The notes below the pieces were generated by a model. The model was given only the letters and a program-made list of their open reading frames with translations, was not told the origin of the DNA and did no database searches. From the NCBI RefSeq assembly GCF_003369915.1, contig NC_046674.1:21703657-21767656 (forward strand): a stretch of DNA of 64,000 bases. The letters run 5' to 3'. The position numbers and the translations under genes were made by a program. Position 1 is the first letter of the stretch, and every line of letters begins with the position of its first letter. This document shows, piece by piece, positions 52,501 through 64,000 of this stretch. The DNA comes from Drosophila miranda. Its lineage: Eukaryota > Arthropoda > Insecta > Diptera > Drosophilidae.

Positions 52501-55500
52501 TCATTTTGACATTTGCCCCCAAAACAATCGTTTCAGAGGAGTGGAAAAAGTGATTTGAAGAAGTATATCTATCCATCATCATGGATATTATTATTATTAT
52601 CAATGATATTCTCCATTAGGCTACGGACTTAAAGGACTTATATAAGTACGTACATAATTGAATAAAAAAAAACCGAAAGCTTTCCTGCGTTTGATACTTA
52701 GCTCTGTTTTAGCTACTGTCTACGAAATCCACGAAAATTCGTTGCGATCGGATAATTCTTACAGCCAGAATGAAGAAAATAATGTGCTTTGGTTCCTTTG
52801 TTGTCCGCTGGGTAGATACTTTTCTTGCAATAAATAAAGATAAACTTCGTTCGCAGCTTTCCATTTGGCATGCATCCGGTTGGTGACACTTACCCTTCGT
52901 TACCGTAATTAATTTCACTTTCAAGCGCCCGGTCCCGCTCCCGGTGCCGCTCCCGGTCCGGGTCTCTCGTTGTAAGTATCTCACCCAAACGAATTGAGAC
53001 ACGTGTATCAGAGTCGTCCGGATTTAAACATGTTGCGAGGCTATGGGATGCGATGGGATGCGAAGCGATGTCCCACCCTGCTGCCGCCACCTTCAAAATC
53101 TGTCGGGCGGTTCCATACTGCGAGTTAATTCGTTCGATGTGGTTATGAATTAGGCACAACTCATCATTTGCAGCATCAGCGAGGGCGGGCCCCAGTCGCC
53201 AGCTCTTGGAAAATTCAAACCAGGCATACAATCATTGTGTTAACACCCAACCCATGCGTAGCCAGCCGTGGGCATCGGCATCGGTAACAATATGGCACCC
53301 CCGGCACGTGTCGCACAGTGTCCTGCCCAAACAATGCCATTCACCAAGAAATATAAAACATCCTCTCCTCCTCCCCCTCCTCCTCCTCAGCTCCGCTTCC
53401 TCATCCTCAAACCCTTTTAGCGCTTCTAAAGTATAATGTATAGTGAAACATTTTGGCAAGAATAATACGAGTATGTGCTTTTATTTGTGGAACAAATTTT
53501 AGCCACTTCCACTTTTCCATCACTTCTTTAAAAGCACTATGGATGAATGTGTGTACACCTTTAATACGTATTGAGTTGCTATAGGTCTCTTCTCTTATGT
53601 AAATATCTGCCAGTTTCACCATCCTCCTCCACGAACCTCCTTCGAATCTTTTAAGCAAATTCTCTCAAATTTGATTGTCATAACAGGAACCAACAGACCA
53701 ACAGTCAAAATAAACATAATAATTATTTATTGTTTGTGCAATTATAAAGAGAACTGTTTTCTTGTTGTTGTCTGCCTGAGCCGCAAAGTGGCTTGAGCGG
53801 ATCGGAGCCGTGGAGCTGTGGAGTTGTGGAGTTGTGGATACCATCCCCATCCCCATCCCCATCCAGTCCCAGATCCAGATCCCAGTACGAGTACGAGGAG
53901 TATCATGCAGTGCAGCCCGTGTTTGACCGGCACGGCACAGCAGGCGCTAGTTGACTCTTGGTTCTGATCTCATCCGCAACGTGGCACTACGACACAATGC
54001 TCTTTGCTCTCGCTGGTTACTTATTTGTGAACTTGTTTACTTGCGGTGGTGATCAGGCCAGCCAGCTAATCTATAGCGAATGCTTCCAAGTTGTCGTTGT
54101 CGTTGTCGTTGTCTTATTTCCTTGTCGTTGTGGGTATCGTATCGTGTTGGGATTGTTTCACAAGAACAACTCGAAACAATGGGATGACATGAGGGTTGCT
54201 TGAATATGGCCTGGGGCATTAGTTCGCATCCTTAACCAACCAGACCAACTCCGACCCCCTGGGCAGCGTGAGCCTCAGCCTCAGCGTCAGCGTCAGCATC
54301 AGCCTCAGCGTCAGTCAGTCACATCCTTTCCTTTACATTTTTCACATGCACCAATGTGCTTTCGTATAGATAAATATGTTGCGAATCAATAGCACCATTA
54401 AGCAGGAGGTTGTCCGCAAGCTTTTTACAATTTAAAAATACTTTCTTCAGTGCGTTGCACACCTCATAGCCTCTTAGCCATTAAGACATATGTATGCACA
54501 TTCGACAGCTCTTAGAACAACAAAAGCAATCGCCATTGCCATCGCATTGGATTTCATTCTTCCAATGTCGATTTACACGTTCGAACATGTGACAAAGATT
54601 TCAAAAGACCACTTACAGTGTGTACATGCTCGGTAAGTATATTTTGGGTTCACGACCACCACGGTAGTAGATGTCATGTCTGAAAATCCCCAGCCACATG
54701 TTTCCTGAATGGGCCCAGAGCATTATTGCAAACTCATTCGAGCAGCCTGCCCTTCAAAATAATGTGAAAGATGTAACAAACACTTTTGTTCCAATCTTGC
54801 TTTCTTTTTACTGCTGGGTATTGACTCCTATATCCCATCTCCCATCTCCCATATGACGTGCAAAATTAAAAAAAACAAAAAAAGGAAAAATGTGTTATGA
54901 TACAATTTCTATGCCCAGTAGCTGCCATTCAACCTTGTGGGTCTTTCTAGATTTAAAACAAAGTGGATCCGCAGCTCTAGCTCCAGAATTCAGAATCCAG
55001 AATCCAGATCCAGATTCCTTTCATGGCATTGTAGCCTTCGAGTGTCGGCGTTGAAAGTCGCTTTGTAATCCTCACTCTCTCGAGTTTCCTTTGTCTTAGG
55101 GGCATTCCATATACATATACATAGTAGTACGAATATATACACACAGGATTGGAATAATTTTCGGTCACCTTATACTCGCACTCGCACTCGCACTCGTACT
55201 TCGTCGCGGTCTTCAAGCAAGCGCCTAAACAAATAAACAAACAAGTAAGAAATATGCAAATTTGGTTGTATTCAACAATGGACTAACCGTTTAAGTAATT
55301 GGATCTCTATTTGGTTCTGTTTACATTTTCGGCATCGCCACTTTGCCACTTCGACGCGGAGCAGCAGCAGCAGCAGCACAATGAAGCCGAATGGAAATCC
55401 CGTCCTGGGCTCACTTCGGCATGTCCTGCGACACCGCAATTGAACATTTGAACATTTGGCTGCCACATTAAGTGTACGAGCACTATAGGGTATATAGGGT

Positions 55501-58500
55501 GGATGGAACTGGAACCCGAGCGACCCAGGACGGACAAGGGATATGTGCTGCCGCTGCCACAGCCGCAGCCACTGCCACTGCCGCTCTGCCTGTCGTGACG
55601 ATGGGTGGGCGTTGCCTTCCAATCCAATTTTCGGATTTGATTTCATTTATATGCACCGAAGGATTAGAATAGGCGAGAAAAGATTCTCAACGGCCGTAGT
55701 AAAATAGAGGGCCAACTAGACAATTTCATTTGTCGTTGGGTGCTTTAAGGGGATTTTCTTCTCTGGAAATTGATGATGCTTTCTCATTACATTTGCATTA
55801 TATTAGTCATTCGACATTCTTCCTCCTCTGCAAGGCACTCTAAAAATACACAAATGTTCGCTTATGCTCTGCTCTCCACGCAAATCTTTCATTGAAAATT
55901 CAAACATGTGTTTGTGACAAATACACGTCCTTTCTCACTTAGGAAGAGGCATATTTACAAGGGTTTGTACTTTGCACTTTATGTGGCATAAGCCGAATGG
56001 TTATTATACCCTCCATGTTCTCTATTTGTTCATATCGCAGGACAGTTCTTATCACTCCAAGTGGTTCCGGACAGACAGACAGACAGACGTGTGCTCCCCA
56101 ATGAATCGATATCCTAATGTAAACACGCACGTCAGTCCCCGTGTCCAGCTCTATCTGTAGTGCATAAATACAATCAAAGCTACTCCCCAGATCCCTGTGA
56201 AGAGTTCAGCTAGCGCTTGGGGTTAATGGATATCTGAGTGACGGGTACTCTTTCACCTAATAAAATCGTGCACCAAAGAATTGGAAATGCATAATTGTTT
56301 ATGTGCTGCCCGATTCCGCAGATCTAATCCTGCAAGTGCCCGGTTTCGTAAGCTGTACAGCCATCTATGTACTTGGTATTAAATTTATTCTATGTTCCCA
56401 AATACACCCACAATGGCCGCTTTACGAGTACTATTCATTCCATTTAACCATTTAACTAGGATTGGATCTGACCGGCAAACATAACCTGAAATTGTAAGTA
56501 AAGCCCGTAGATTGTCGAAAGAATTAAAAATGCAAATCTGTGTGGGTGGAACAGCCAACAGCCGCAAACAGCCGCCAAGAGCCGCCAATGAGGAGTCCAA
56601 AGTGCGCGCCCACCATTTTCATTCCCTTCCACTTGATCCTTTTTCATTTGCTGCGCCATGGTCCATGGGCTGGCTAGGGGTTTGGTTTGGATACAGGCGC
56701 AAATTCGTGAGACGGGACGGTGCTCATTTCCCAATTAAATATCTCTCTGGCAGTTGTTTAGTGAAAAGCATCGCGATTTCTTGGTCGACTCCGTCTGTCT
56801 ATCCCGAGGCGGCGGCGGCGGCAGCGGCTTGGTCCGTTTGGCGGCACTGGTGGCACTGGCAGCAGCCATTCGGAGTTTCTCGAGTTAATGCGATAAATTT
56901 GCATATTTTGATTGTGTTGCGGTCAACAATGGGTTGTGCTCTGTGAATTAATGGGATTTTGGAAGCTTATGCAAAATCCGACAAATATTTTACAATTTTA
57001 ATTAAATTATGCTGTGTTCTTCGCGGGGTTAATCCATCTGGACTGACTGGAAGTCTGAGCCATTACAGCGCCAGGCCAAAACGGCGCGAAAGTGACAACT
57101 GTAGCCTCATATAGCCTCATCCATCCGCAAGTGCAATTTAAAACATTGTTATGGCATCCCAGCTCACGGCATCCTAGCATCCTGCCAGCATTCTGCCCCC
57201 CGCCCACGGTGCTGTGGCAGAAAACCGCATCAAGGCCAGCGAAAATTCAATTTCCATATGGAAATTGCAGTCGAGCCTGGAACCGCCTGTGCGCCAACAC
57301 TTTAATGAGACTCTGCCACCGTTCGACGATTCTGTGAGCAATATATGTATATGTATATGGGGCGTATACGAGTACGAGTACGGGTACACCTGTAAATGTG
57401 TATACCCCTCAGGCATGCATGTGCATACACCAGTACACCAGTACACAGTCCGAACATTCAACCGACTTCTACACCTGTCGCCCTGATGCCATTGCAGTGG
57501 TATCGGGAATGGCCGTGAGGATGGAGTTTTTGCGGCAACGTCAACACATGTTTCGTATTATCCCTGGGCTGTGGCGCACACCACACCCATCTTGTACGGG
57601 TAAATGCCTAGAGGGACACCCACAGACCAGACCGTAACATCATTGGGGTCTCTTTTACCTTTGCGCTACATTGCGATTGGATTTTGCGTGCGTTTCGTCA
57701 ACGAAATGTGTCATAGCCCGGCCGAATTTGGATATCGTTTGGATTCTGGCTTCTTGCTGCTGGCTGCTGGCTTCCCGATTCTAGATTTTGTTTTCTCGAT
57801 TCGAATGCTGGTCTGGTAGATGTAACTTTTGTCCAATTACAAAGTTTGCTGGTCAATCCGAAACCGTATCGTCAAAGGGATTACAATATTACCCCAATGT
57901 CACGTGTCCTGTCCTAATGGAACCGCTCAAATGTGCTAATTAGTAAGGAAAACATACAATTTACAAAAACACCAACTAGCTGAAGGGCATGAATAATAAG
58001 TAAGCAACAAATTTCAGTCTGACTAGCACGTGCCATCCGAAAATGTGCACGTTTTCGCGCTAGTATACAAATTTGTTCATTTCTTTTTCACAGCCTACAT
58101 AGGCACAAGGTAATTTATGCCCAATAGATTCGTCTGAAACCATCCCTTTCTGATAAAACCTAAGTAAATAATTAAACAAATTTCATCTTTCATCTTGTTC
58201 GAAGCTTTTTATACCCTTGAGCATGGAATGTTTCATATAGTATTTGAATAATTAAACAATTTATTGATCTAATGAACTAAGCACCTTAAACTAATAGTTC
58301 TTGACTCTGCCTGACTTGTTGTTCTGGTAGCCCATCATCCAAAACATCAGATGGCCAGGATGTCGTCTAAACTCTGCTGTCGACTCTCCAAGGAATGGGC
58401 TGTTGTTGATCTGTTGGTGGGGCACATTTGTCTGGGAGAATTTCCCATTTCGGGTGTGCGTGTGAACCCACGTAAACATCATGTAGAATGAAGCTATTCA

Positions 58501-59640
58501 TGTGTCAGCTTATGTGAGTGTGTATGCCCATCCACGCGGCTGCATTGAGAGGGCCTGCTTGGGTAATCAGTCAAAATATAATTTTGATTATCCCAAACAA
58601 CGTCAAAAAGTCACGGAGGGCCTTTCCAGCCGGCAATAAGTATGCTTTTCTCTCCAACTACAGGAGCAACGGGATGAATCCTTCGGAAACCACAAACACA
58701 ATAAGTTGCAGGACCCACGATGGAGTCTCTCTCGACGATCGAATACCTTTTACTTGGGTTTTGGTTATTTTTGTTCCTCTTAGAGTGGTGGTTTTTATTT
58801 ATAGCCGAATCGATAAAGTCTGTCTTATTTTTATGTGACTAATTTGGTTACTCTAAAAGCTGTCTGGTTAATACCATGCACAGCCTTTTCTTTTGTTCTA
58901 TATCTAAAAAAAAATCTATGAATCAGATGAATCGGCTGTTAAGGCTGATTGGAAATCCTATTTCTTTCCCAAGTGATGTTGATAATATTACTATTGAAAA
59001 AGAAAGATAGGATTTAATCAATCAATGCTTTTCCTTTCTCCATCTCCCATCACATGGCGCATGGAAGTATCGACTGTGGCTGTATCTGTGATAAAATGGG
59101 AGAGGCTATAGGTTAGAATTTTCTAAAATATCATCCAAAGATTTTCAACGGAATTATCACACAGTCTAGTCTGATATTTTGACAATTAATTAAGATTTCA
59201 GATTTGCAAACGAATGTCATAAATAATAATGAATCTTGACATTCCCTAATACAAATGTAATGGAGCTGTTTCCATAAGGGTCACTTAGATGAGTTTCGTT
59301 TGGGAAAGGAAAGTAAAGGAAAAGAAGGAGGAAACGAGGAACGAGCCAGGAAGGTTTCGAAGGAAGAAAAATGCTGACAGTAAATATTTTGACTTCAAAT
59401 GTGTTGTGTTTCCCTATCCAGGAGAGTAAACATAATAAGACAAACAGACTCGCTTTCATTCAGGCATTATTTCTCGGGCGCACAATTCAATGTTTCATCC
59501 CCCAAGAGCTCGTCCATCCTAATGATACCACTTCGAATAACATCATGGCCAGATTAGGGGTTTCCGTTCCCAAAGCGAATAGACAATGCTCGAAATTAAA
59601 TGAGAGCGAAAAGGTCATCCTATTCAATCGAATCTCGCTG
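52501..59640. other. Long noncoding region, first part
   Basis: No gene recognised. Simple repeats are frequent: CCTCCTCCC tract 53365-53395, GTGGAG and CCATCC repeats 53812-53872, GTTGTC repeat 54089-54113, CAGCGT/CAGCCT repeat 54270-54320, CACTCG repeat 55175-55200 and ACAGACAG run 56070-56090. ORFs here are short and follow the repeats. It may be a regulatory desert, or the intron of a gene outside the window. Confidence 0.4.
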
Positions 59641-60864
59641 GACAGCTTGGTATTTATTTATTATGATAGTGCGAAGCGCAGCGCAGAGCAGAGCAGCGCA
59701 TGTGGCGGCAGAATGGCAGAAATGGTGATGGTGATGGCCATTGCCATTGCCATGGCCATAGAGATGGAGATGGAGAGATGTGGCACTGAAGCGGGAAATG
59801 GGTTCAATACGATGCCAATCTTGGAGTTGGACAATATGCCAAAGTGATAAATGGCTTGTGTATTATTCTTGTGTATGGCTGTACTGCTCTCTGTAAGGAT
59901 ACAGGTCGACCCAACTGTGGGGGGATTTATCCCACAGCGGGCCCGGGCCCAGGTCCGGGCCTGGGCACAATGACAATAACAGCGCTGTGTGCTGTCTGGT
60001 GTCTTCGGTATTCGGTCTTCTGTATTCTGTCTGCCATGTCGATGGACATAAAGGATATTGTGGCAATTTGGACAGGAAAACCAGAATATGGTCCAGGACC
60101 ACAGCGGTAGCAGCGGACGCAGGCGCAAATACGTGGTCCGACAGCAACCGCCGCCACCAATCGACAGGATGTACTCCTTAGGCAGCCACGGGTGGTCCAG
60201 CCGGGGCGAGTCGAGTTCCTGGCGACAAATGACAAATGTATTTATTTTCTCGACCCCACGAAATCTCCTGTGAGTTTCCTTCATCGAATTATAGAAAATA
60301 TGAATTTAAAATCTATAGATTTCGTGACTGGATAGGATATGGGTTCACTTCTACATTCTTCATGGGCTTCGGGCGGGGTATCGGGATTCTTAAGGTGTTG
60401 ATTGAACGGACCAAAGCACAAACCCTTCTATTCTTTTTTGGGGTGGTATTATTCAGGCATTTCAATATATGTACACGTTTAGCGTCTGTTGCCAGAGAAT
60501 TATGCTATAAATTTAGAACAGCCGGCGACGTTTTAAAACGAATTTCAAAGTTTTATTGCTGAAAGCGTCACGAGTGCTGCTGACGTGGGTGGCCCATTTA
60601 ACCCTTAAAATATATTTCTCTGACACATTATTAAAACATAAAGAGCGTCAATAATCATTACAGTTTTTAAGCCATTTATTTTCTCCGGCCCAACACGGCT
60701 TGGCGCGTCCCGTCCCGGCCCGGCCCCCCCTCCATTCCAGCTCCAGTAGCGGGCCTTCTGGCTTGTCGACAATGTTCTTCATTTTTTTCTTCTCTCCAAC
60801 AACACGACAATGTTTGAAACGTTTTTGAGGGCCCCCGTGTTTTGTAGATTTCCCCGTCAACGCA

Positions 60865-60935
60865 GGCAAAGGCAGCAGCGGCAGGGGCAGGGGCAGGGGC
60901 AGTGGTAGGGGCAGTGGCAGTGGCAGCGCCAGCGC
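60865..60935. repeat. GGCAGC/GGGGCA hexanucleotide repeat
   Basis: Imperfect GCAGGG/GCAGTG units. Confidence 0.9.
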
Positions 60936-63580
60936 CGGTTGTCTGAACACTTTACACAATGTAGCACATTGTTCTGATTTGAACATTTGCCCAAAAGCGT
61001 GGCAACAACACAGCCATCAGCCATTCCAGCAATCCTTTACACAATTGCACAGCCGTATACATACATATACGCGTATATAATGTATATACATATATAGTAC
61101 TTATTACCGATGTACGACTATATAGAGGCAAGTGTGTGCGCCGCGGCGGTTCGTTCTGCTCTGGAGAGAATTTTAGTTTCATAACTTTTGGGGTTAAGAA
61201 GTTAAGAAGTTACCGCCCGAACTCCCGCCTGCCCGCCCGTCCCACTACTTAATGCTAAGGTACTCAATGTAGAACATTGCTAAAATTTTACACACAACAA
61301 AGAAAGGGAAAATTAAATTGATTGTGACAGCAGCACGTGCATCAAATGGGCTTTCTGCCCCGACATAAGAATCGAATCATAAGTACACCTTTATTCTCCA
61401 AAGCGAAAGTGCAGACATGTCCTATATGGGATATGTGTGAGCACACACACACACACTCCATACCCATGACGAAGGATCACCACCACTCTGAAAAACCACA
61501 ACAAAAACTTACATACTACACATATCTACACATATATGTACAATAAAAATTCATTGCTTGAAAGAATATTATCGAATGCGTAACTTCTGAAGGCAAGAAA
61601 TCATATTACAACTGTCATCAATTTATTATTTTAGGCGCTTGTGACACATGTATTCGCCCGAATTGAGCCATTCGAATAATTATAAATTCATATGGCATTG
61701 TATTTGTTTGTGGATGGGAGACCATGAGTCCGAGCCCGAGTCCGAGTCCAAGTCCAAGTCCGAGGCTCGTTTGCCAAGAATGCTTGGGAAAAATTCATTC
61801 CGAGAAAATGTACCGGAATTCGGTGTAAAGCAAGAACAGAAAGCTGAAACCCATGGTCAGCACACTCGTGTTACGGCGACAGCCAACGGGACCCAGTACC
61901 CAGTACCCAGTAACCGGGACCATGGGCCAGACTGGAAATCAGACACGTCCTAGCTGAGGAGGACAGGTAAACGTAAACGTAAACGGCTTCGACAGCGACA
62001 ACAGCGGTGTTGACACTGTGATATATACTCGTACTCGTACTCGTACTCGAACTCATGCTTGGATTTGAGAAGTCAGCGAAAACTATGGTTTTCATTTTTA
62101 TTTTTTACCTAACATACAGCTACGCTATGCTGTCCATGATGTTTGCTCTTTTGCCATCCAAAGCTAATATTGTTAGCCATTTAAAGCTATTGTAAACATA
62201 CACATTCGGATACAATAATTAAGATTTACTTTGAGTTAAAGTTTGCTTTCGAATAGGTATTCAACGAGTCTATATTGTGGGGGATAGGTTTTGAAACTTC
62301 CCATTAAATTTGCCGTTAGATAAATGGTCATATCTTTCAGGGTATTCAGCCTGACACTTGGTGATATGACTTCCGTAATCCCATTCAATATTGTCCTTTG
62401 GATAGTTCTTTCTTTTATTTAAGTAGCAGGTATCATCTAGTCGGAATACAGGTTCTCTCTGTTTTGTGCGCAAAAAACTCCCCAAGAACATGAACAAATG
62501 GCATAAATTAATAAATCTTGAGTGAATGGAGGAGACCCAATATTGCGAAATTTGGGGCGCACAAAACTAACAAAGATTTGACTCGCGAACGGAACACAGG
62601 CAGGTAGAGTGATGTGCTGCAATTTCACGAAATGCATCAGCTAATAAACGTCGAGGAGTCGCAATGTCGGGCCCAAGGTACGACATCGTAATAATCTAGT
62701 TCTTTGACAAGGGACATGAGTACATCTACAAGGCATCATTGGGACGGGGCTGGACTGGAGTGGACTGGACTGGAGACTGACTTCAGGACGTCGCAGTCGC
62801 AGTCGCAGTGGCAGTGGCAGTCGCATCGACGAAGATTCCACGCTCGACCAAGCGACCAATTAGTGCTCCTGACTTGACAATCATTTTAAATGTAAAGCAC
62901 GTACGGCCTGTGTGTTCTGACAGTCGACGTTCATATTTTTGTGACTCCTTTGGCTGCAAGGAATATGCTCATAATAATTCGAAATCATAAAAACAACTGG
63001 TTTTTCTGGCGATCAACATTTTTGGCCTTCATAAATATAAAGTCATCAAACATATGACAGTTTTATGTTCCTTTCGTTGCGGTAAATGTTTTGGCGACAA
63101 AAGACATGATTTTGAAATTATTAATGGTTATATATTGAGTTTAACAGAGACGCAGCCAGTGTACCCGACTCACGGCTGAAGTCAAGGAATAATGAAAACA
63201 AAGATAAAGATGAGTCGTCCTCCAATTGATCGCTCCTTTCTCCTAAGGCAGCAAGTATCTTATAATTGTACTTACTTACCCTGCATAATCGTACACTTTC
63301 TAAGGTCGGATGTGGTCGTTGTTTATTAGAAAACAGGAGTCCAAAGGCGGAATCTCTTGAGATTCACAATTAAAGCCAAATATCTCTAGAGACAGATAGA
63401 AAAACTCCCAAAAATAACAGCCAGGCCAAGATGGACTGCAACGCCATGTAAAGAAGTAAACTTTATGGGATTGGAATTGCTTCCTTCTGTCTTTTAAACG
63501 ACAACTAAACGAATGCCACACCATAATCTCTCCTGGCGCACTACCAGAAGCGTTTATAAAAGATAGAATTTCATGCCATG

Positions 63581-63652
63581 TAGGAGTAGGAGTAGGAGTA
63601 GGAGTAGGAGTAGGAGTAGGAGTAGGAGTAACAGTAGGAGTAGTACGAGTGT
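63581..63652. repeat. (GGAGTA)n hexanucleotide microsatellite
   Basis: About eleven near-perfect units, the longest pure microsatellite in the window. Confidence 0.97.
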
Positions 63653-64000
63653 TCGTGCATACATGTACGGAAATTATGGGCGGATTGAGTTACAAAATAT
63701 TTGATTATCTGTTTGTGGAATCGTAAAGCCCCACGCTTCAAGTGAAGCACATCGGAGCTTGTATAAACATTTTAATTATATGACTAATTTATGTGGAATA
63801 AATTAGCGGTCTGCTCGTTCTCCTGTTCACAACTTCCAACTGTGCTCACTGTGCAACTGCCTCGACACACGGGTCTTTAAGTTCTTGGGGAAGTTCTTTC
63901 TTTCTTTTGGTTTTTTCTTTTTTCGTTTTTTTTTTTTTTACGGCAGAGCCATCTAATGGGCGCCCCCTTGTGCTCCAATGCGCTCAATAATTTTCCCCAA

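Larger units (their letters stand above)
59641..64000. other. Long noncoding region, second part
   Basis: No gene recognised. A GC-rich palindromic segment (about 59934-59968) and a 207-codon minus-strand ORF at 60284-59661 stand out, but the ORF is repeat-driven (MAMAMAMAITITI). Microsatellites: GGGGCA 60865-60935, TCCGAG 61725-61762, CCCAGTA 61895-61912, ACTCGT 62025-62052, GCAGTC/GCAGTG 62796-62824. Confidence 0.4.

Noticed and set aside
59661-60284. A 207-codon minus-strand ORF, the longest in the right-hand region.
   Set aside because: Its composition follows simple repeats and GC-rich palindromes, long ORFs occur in other frames at the same place, and no domain is recognisable.
60865-63652. 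Regularly repeated short units as a CRISPR-like array.
   Set aside because: They are contiguous hexanucleotide microsatellites without spacers in a eukaryotic genome.

Overview
The window is insect nuclear DNA from a fruit fly (genus Drosophila). It holds spliced genes with short GT-AG introns, very close relatives of known Drosophila proteins (Ptp69D, Klc, SmD1, Hip1, Vps13D), TATCGATA (DRE) promoter motifs, and many short hexanucleotide microsatellites. All recognised genes that I can place lie on chromosome arm 3L of D. melanogaster (Muller element D, around band 69), so this is one conserved block. The protein divergence and microsatellite richness suggest a species outside the melanogaster subgroup, for example the obscura group, where Muller D is X-linked. 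The species is inference.

Layout: (1) 2-2840 (+), the 3' half of an ABCA-type transporter with a damaged second nucleotide-binding domain. (2) 3747-9630 (+), Hip1, an endocytic ANTH/coiled-coil/I/LWEQ adaptor whose coiled-coil exon is tandemly triplicated in frame. (3) 23380-10271 (-), Vps13D, an 18-exon lipid-transfer protein of about 3,978 residues, with one GC-AG intron and a coding minisatellite. (4) 23838-27504 (+), an HSPBP1-type Hsp70 exchange factor, divergent from Vps13D, with a 5'-truncated non-LTR retrotransposon antisense in intron 2. (5) 27505-29007, a repeat-rich spacer with an unexplained 117-codon ORF. (6) 31440-29008 (-), CG10984 (ANKRD11/12-like), with a second possible first exon at 31858-31803. 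(7) 33401-35217 (+), kinesin light chain. (8) 35937-37056 (+), SmD1. (9) 38612-37490 (-), an AAGAB/p34-like adaptin chaperone. (10) 46123-39600 (-), receptor tyrosine phosphatase Ptp69D. (11) 46838-50077 (+), an ABHD18-like alpha/beta hydrolase. (12) 50078-64000, about 14 kb with no recognisable gene: microsatellites and a decayed mariner fragment.

The genes are mostly housekeeping or neuronal and independently transcribed. Several act in membrane traffic or transport (Hip1, Vps13D, the AAGAB homologue, Klc), but that is probably chance. Exon chains were built by hand from splice sites and reading phase. For Hip1, Vps13D, HSPBP1, CG10984, Klc, SmD1, AAGAB, Ptp69D and ABHD18 the summed coding lengths are whole numbers of codons with matching phases. 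I saw no CRISPR array, tRNA or rRNA gene, and no clearly new biological system. The strongest unusual items are the Hip1 exon triplication, the damaged ABCA domain, the GC-AG introns and two small unexplained ORFs.
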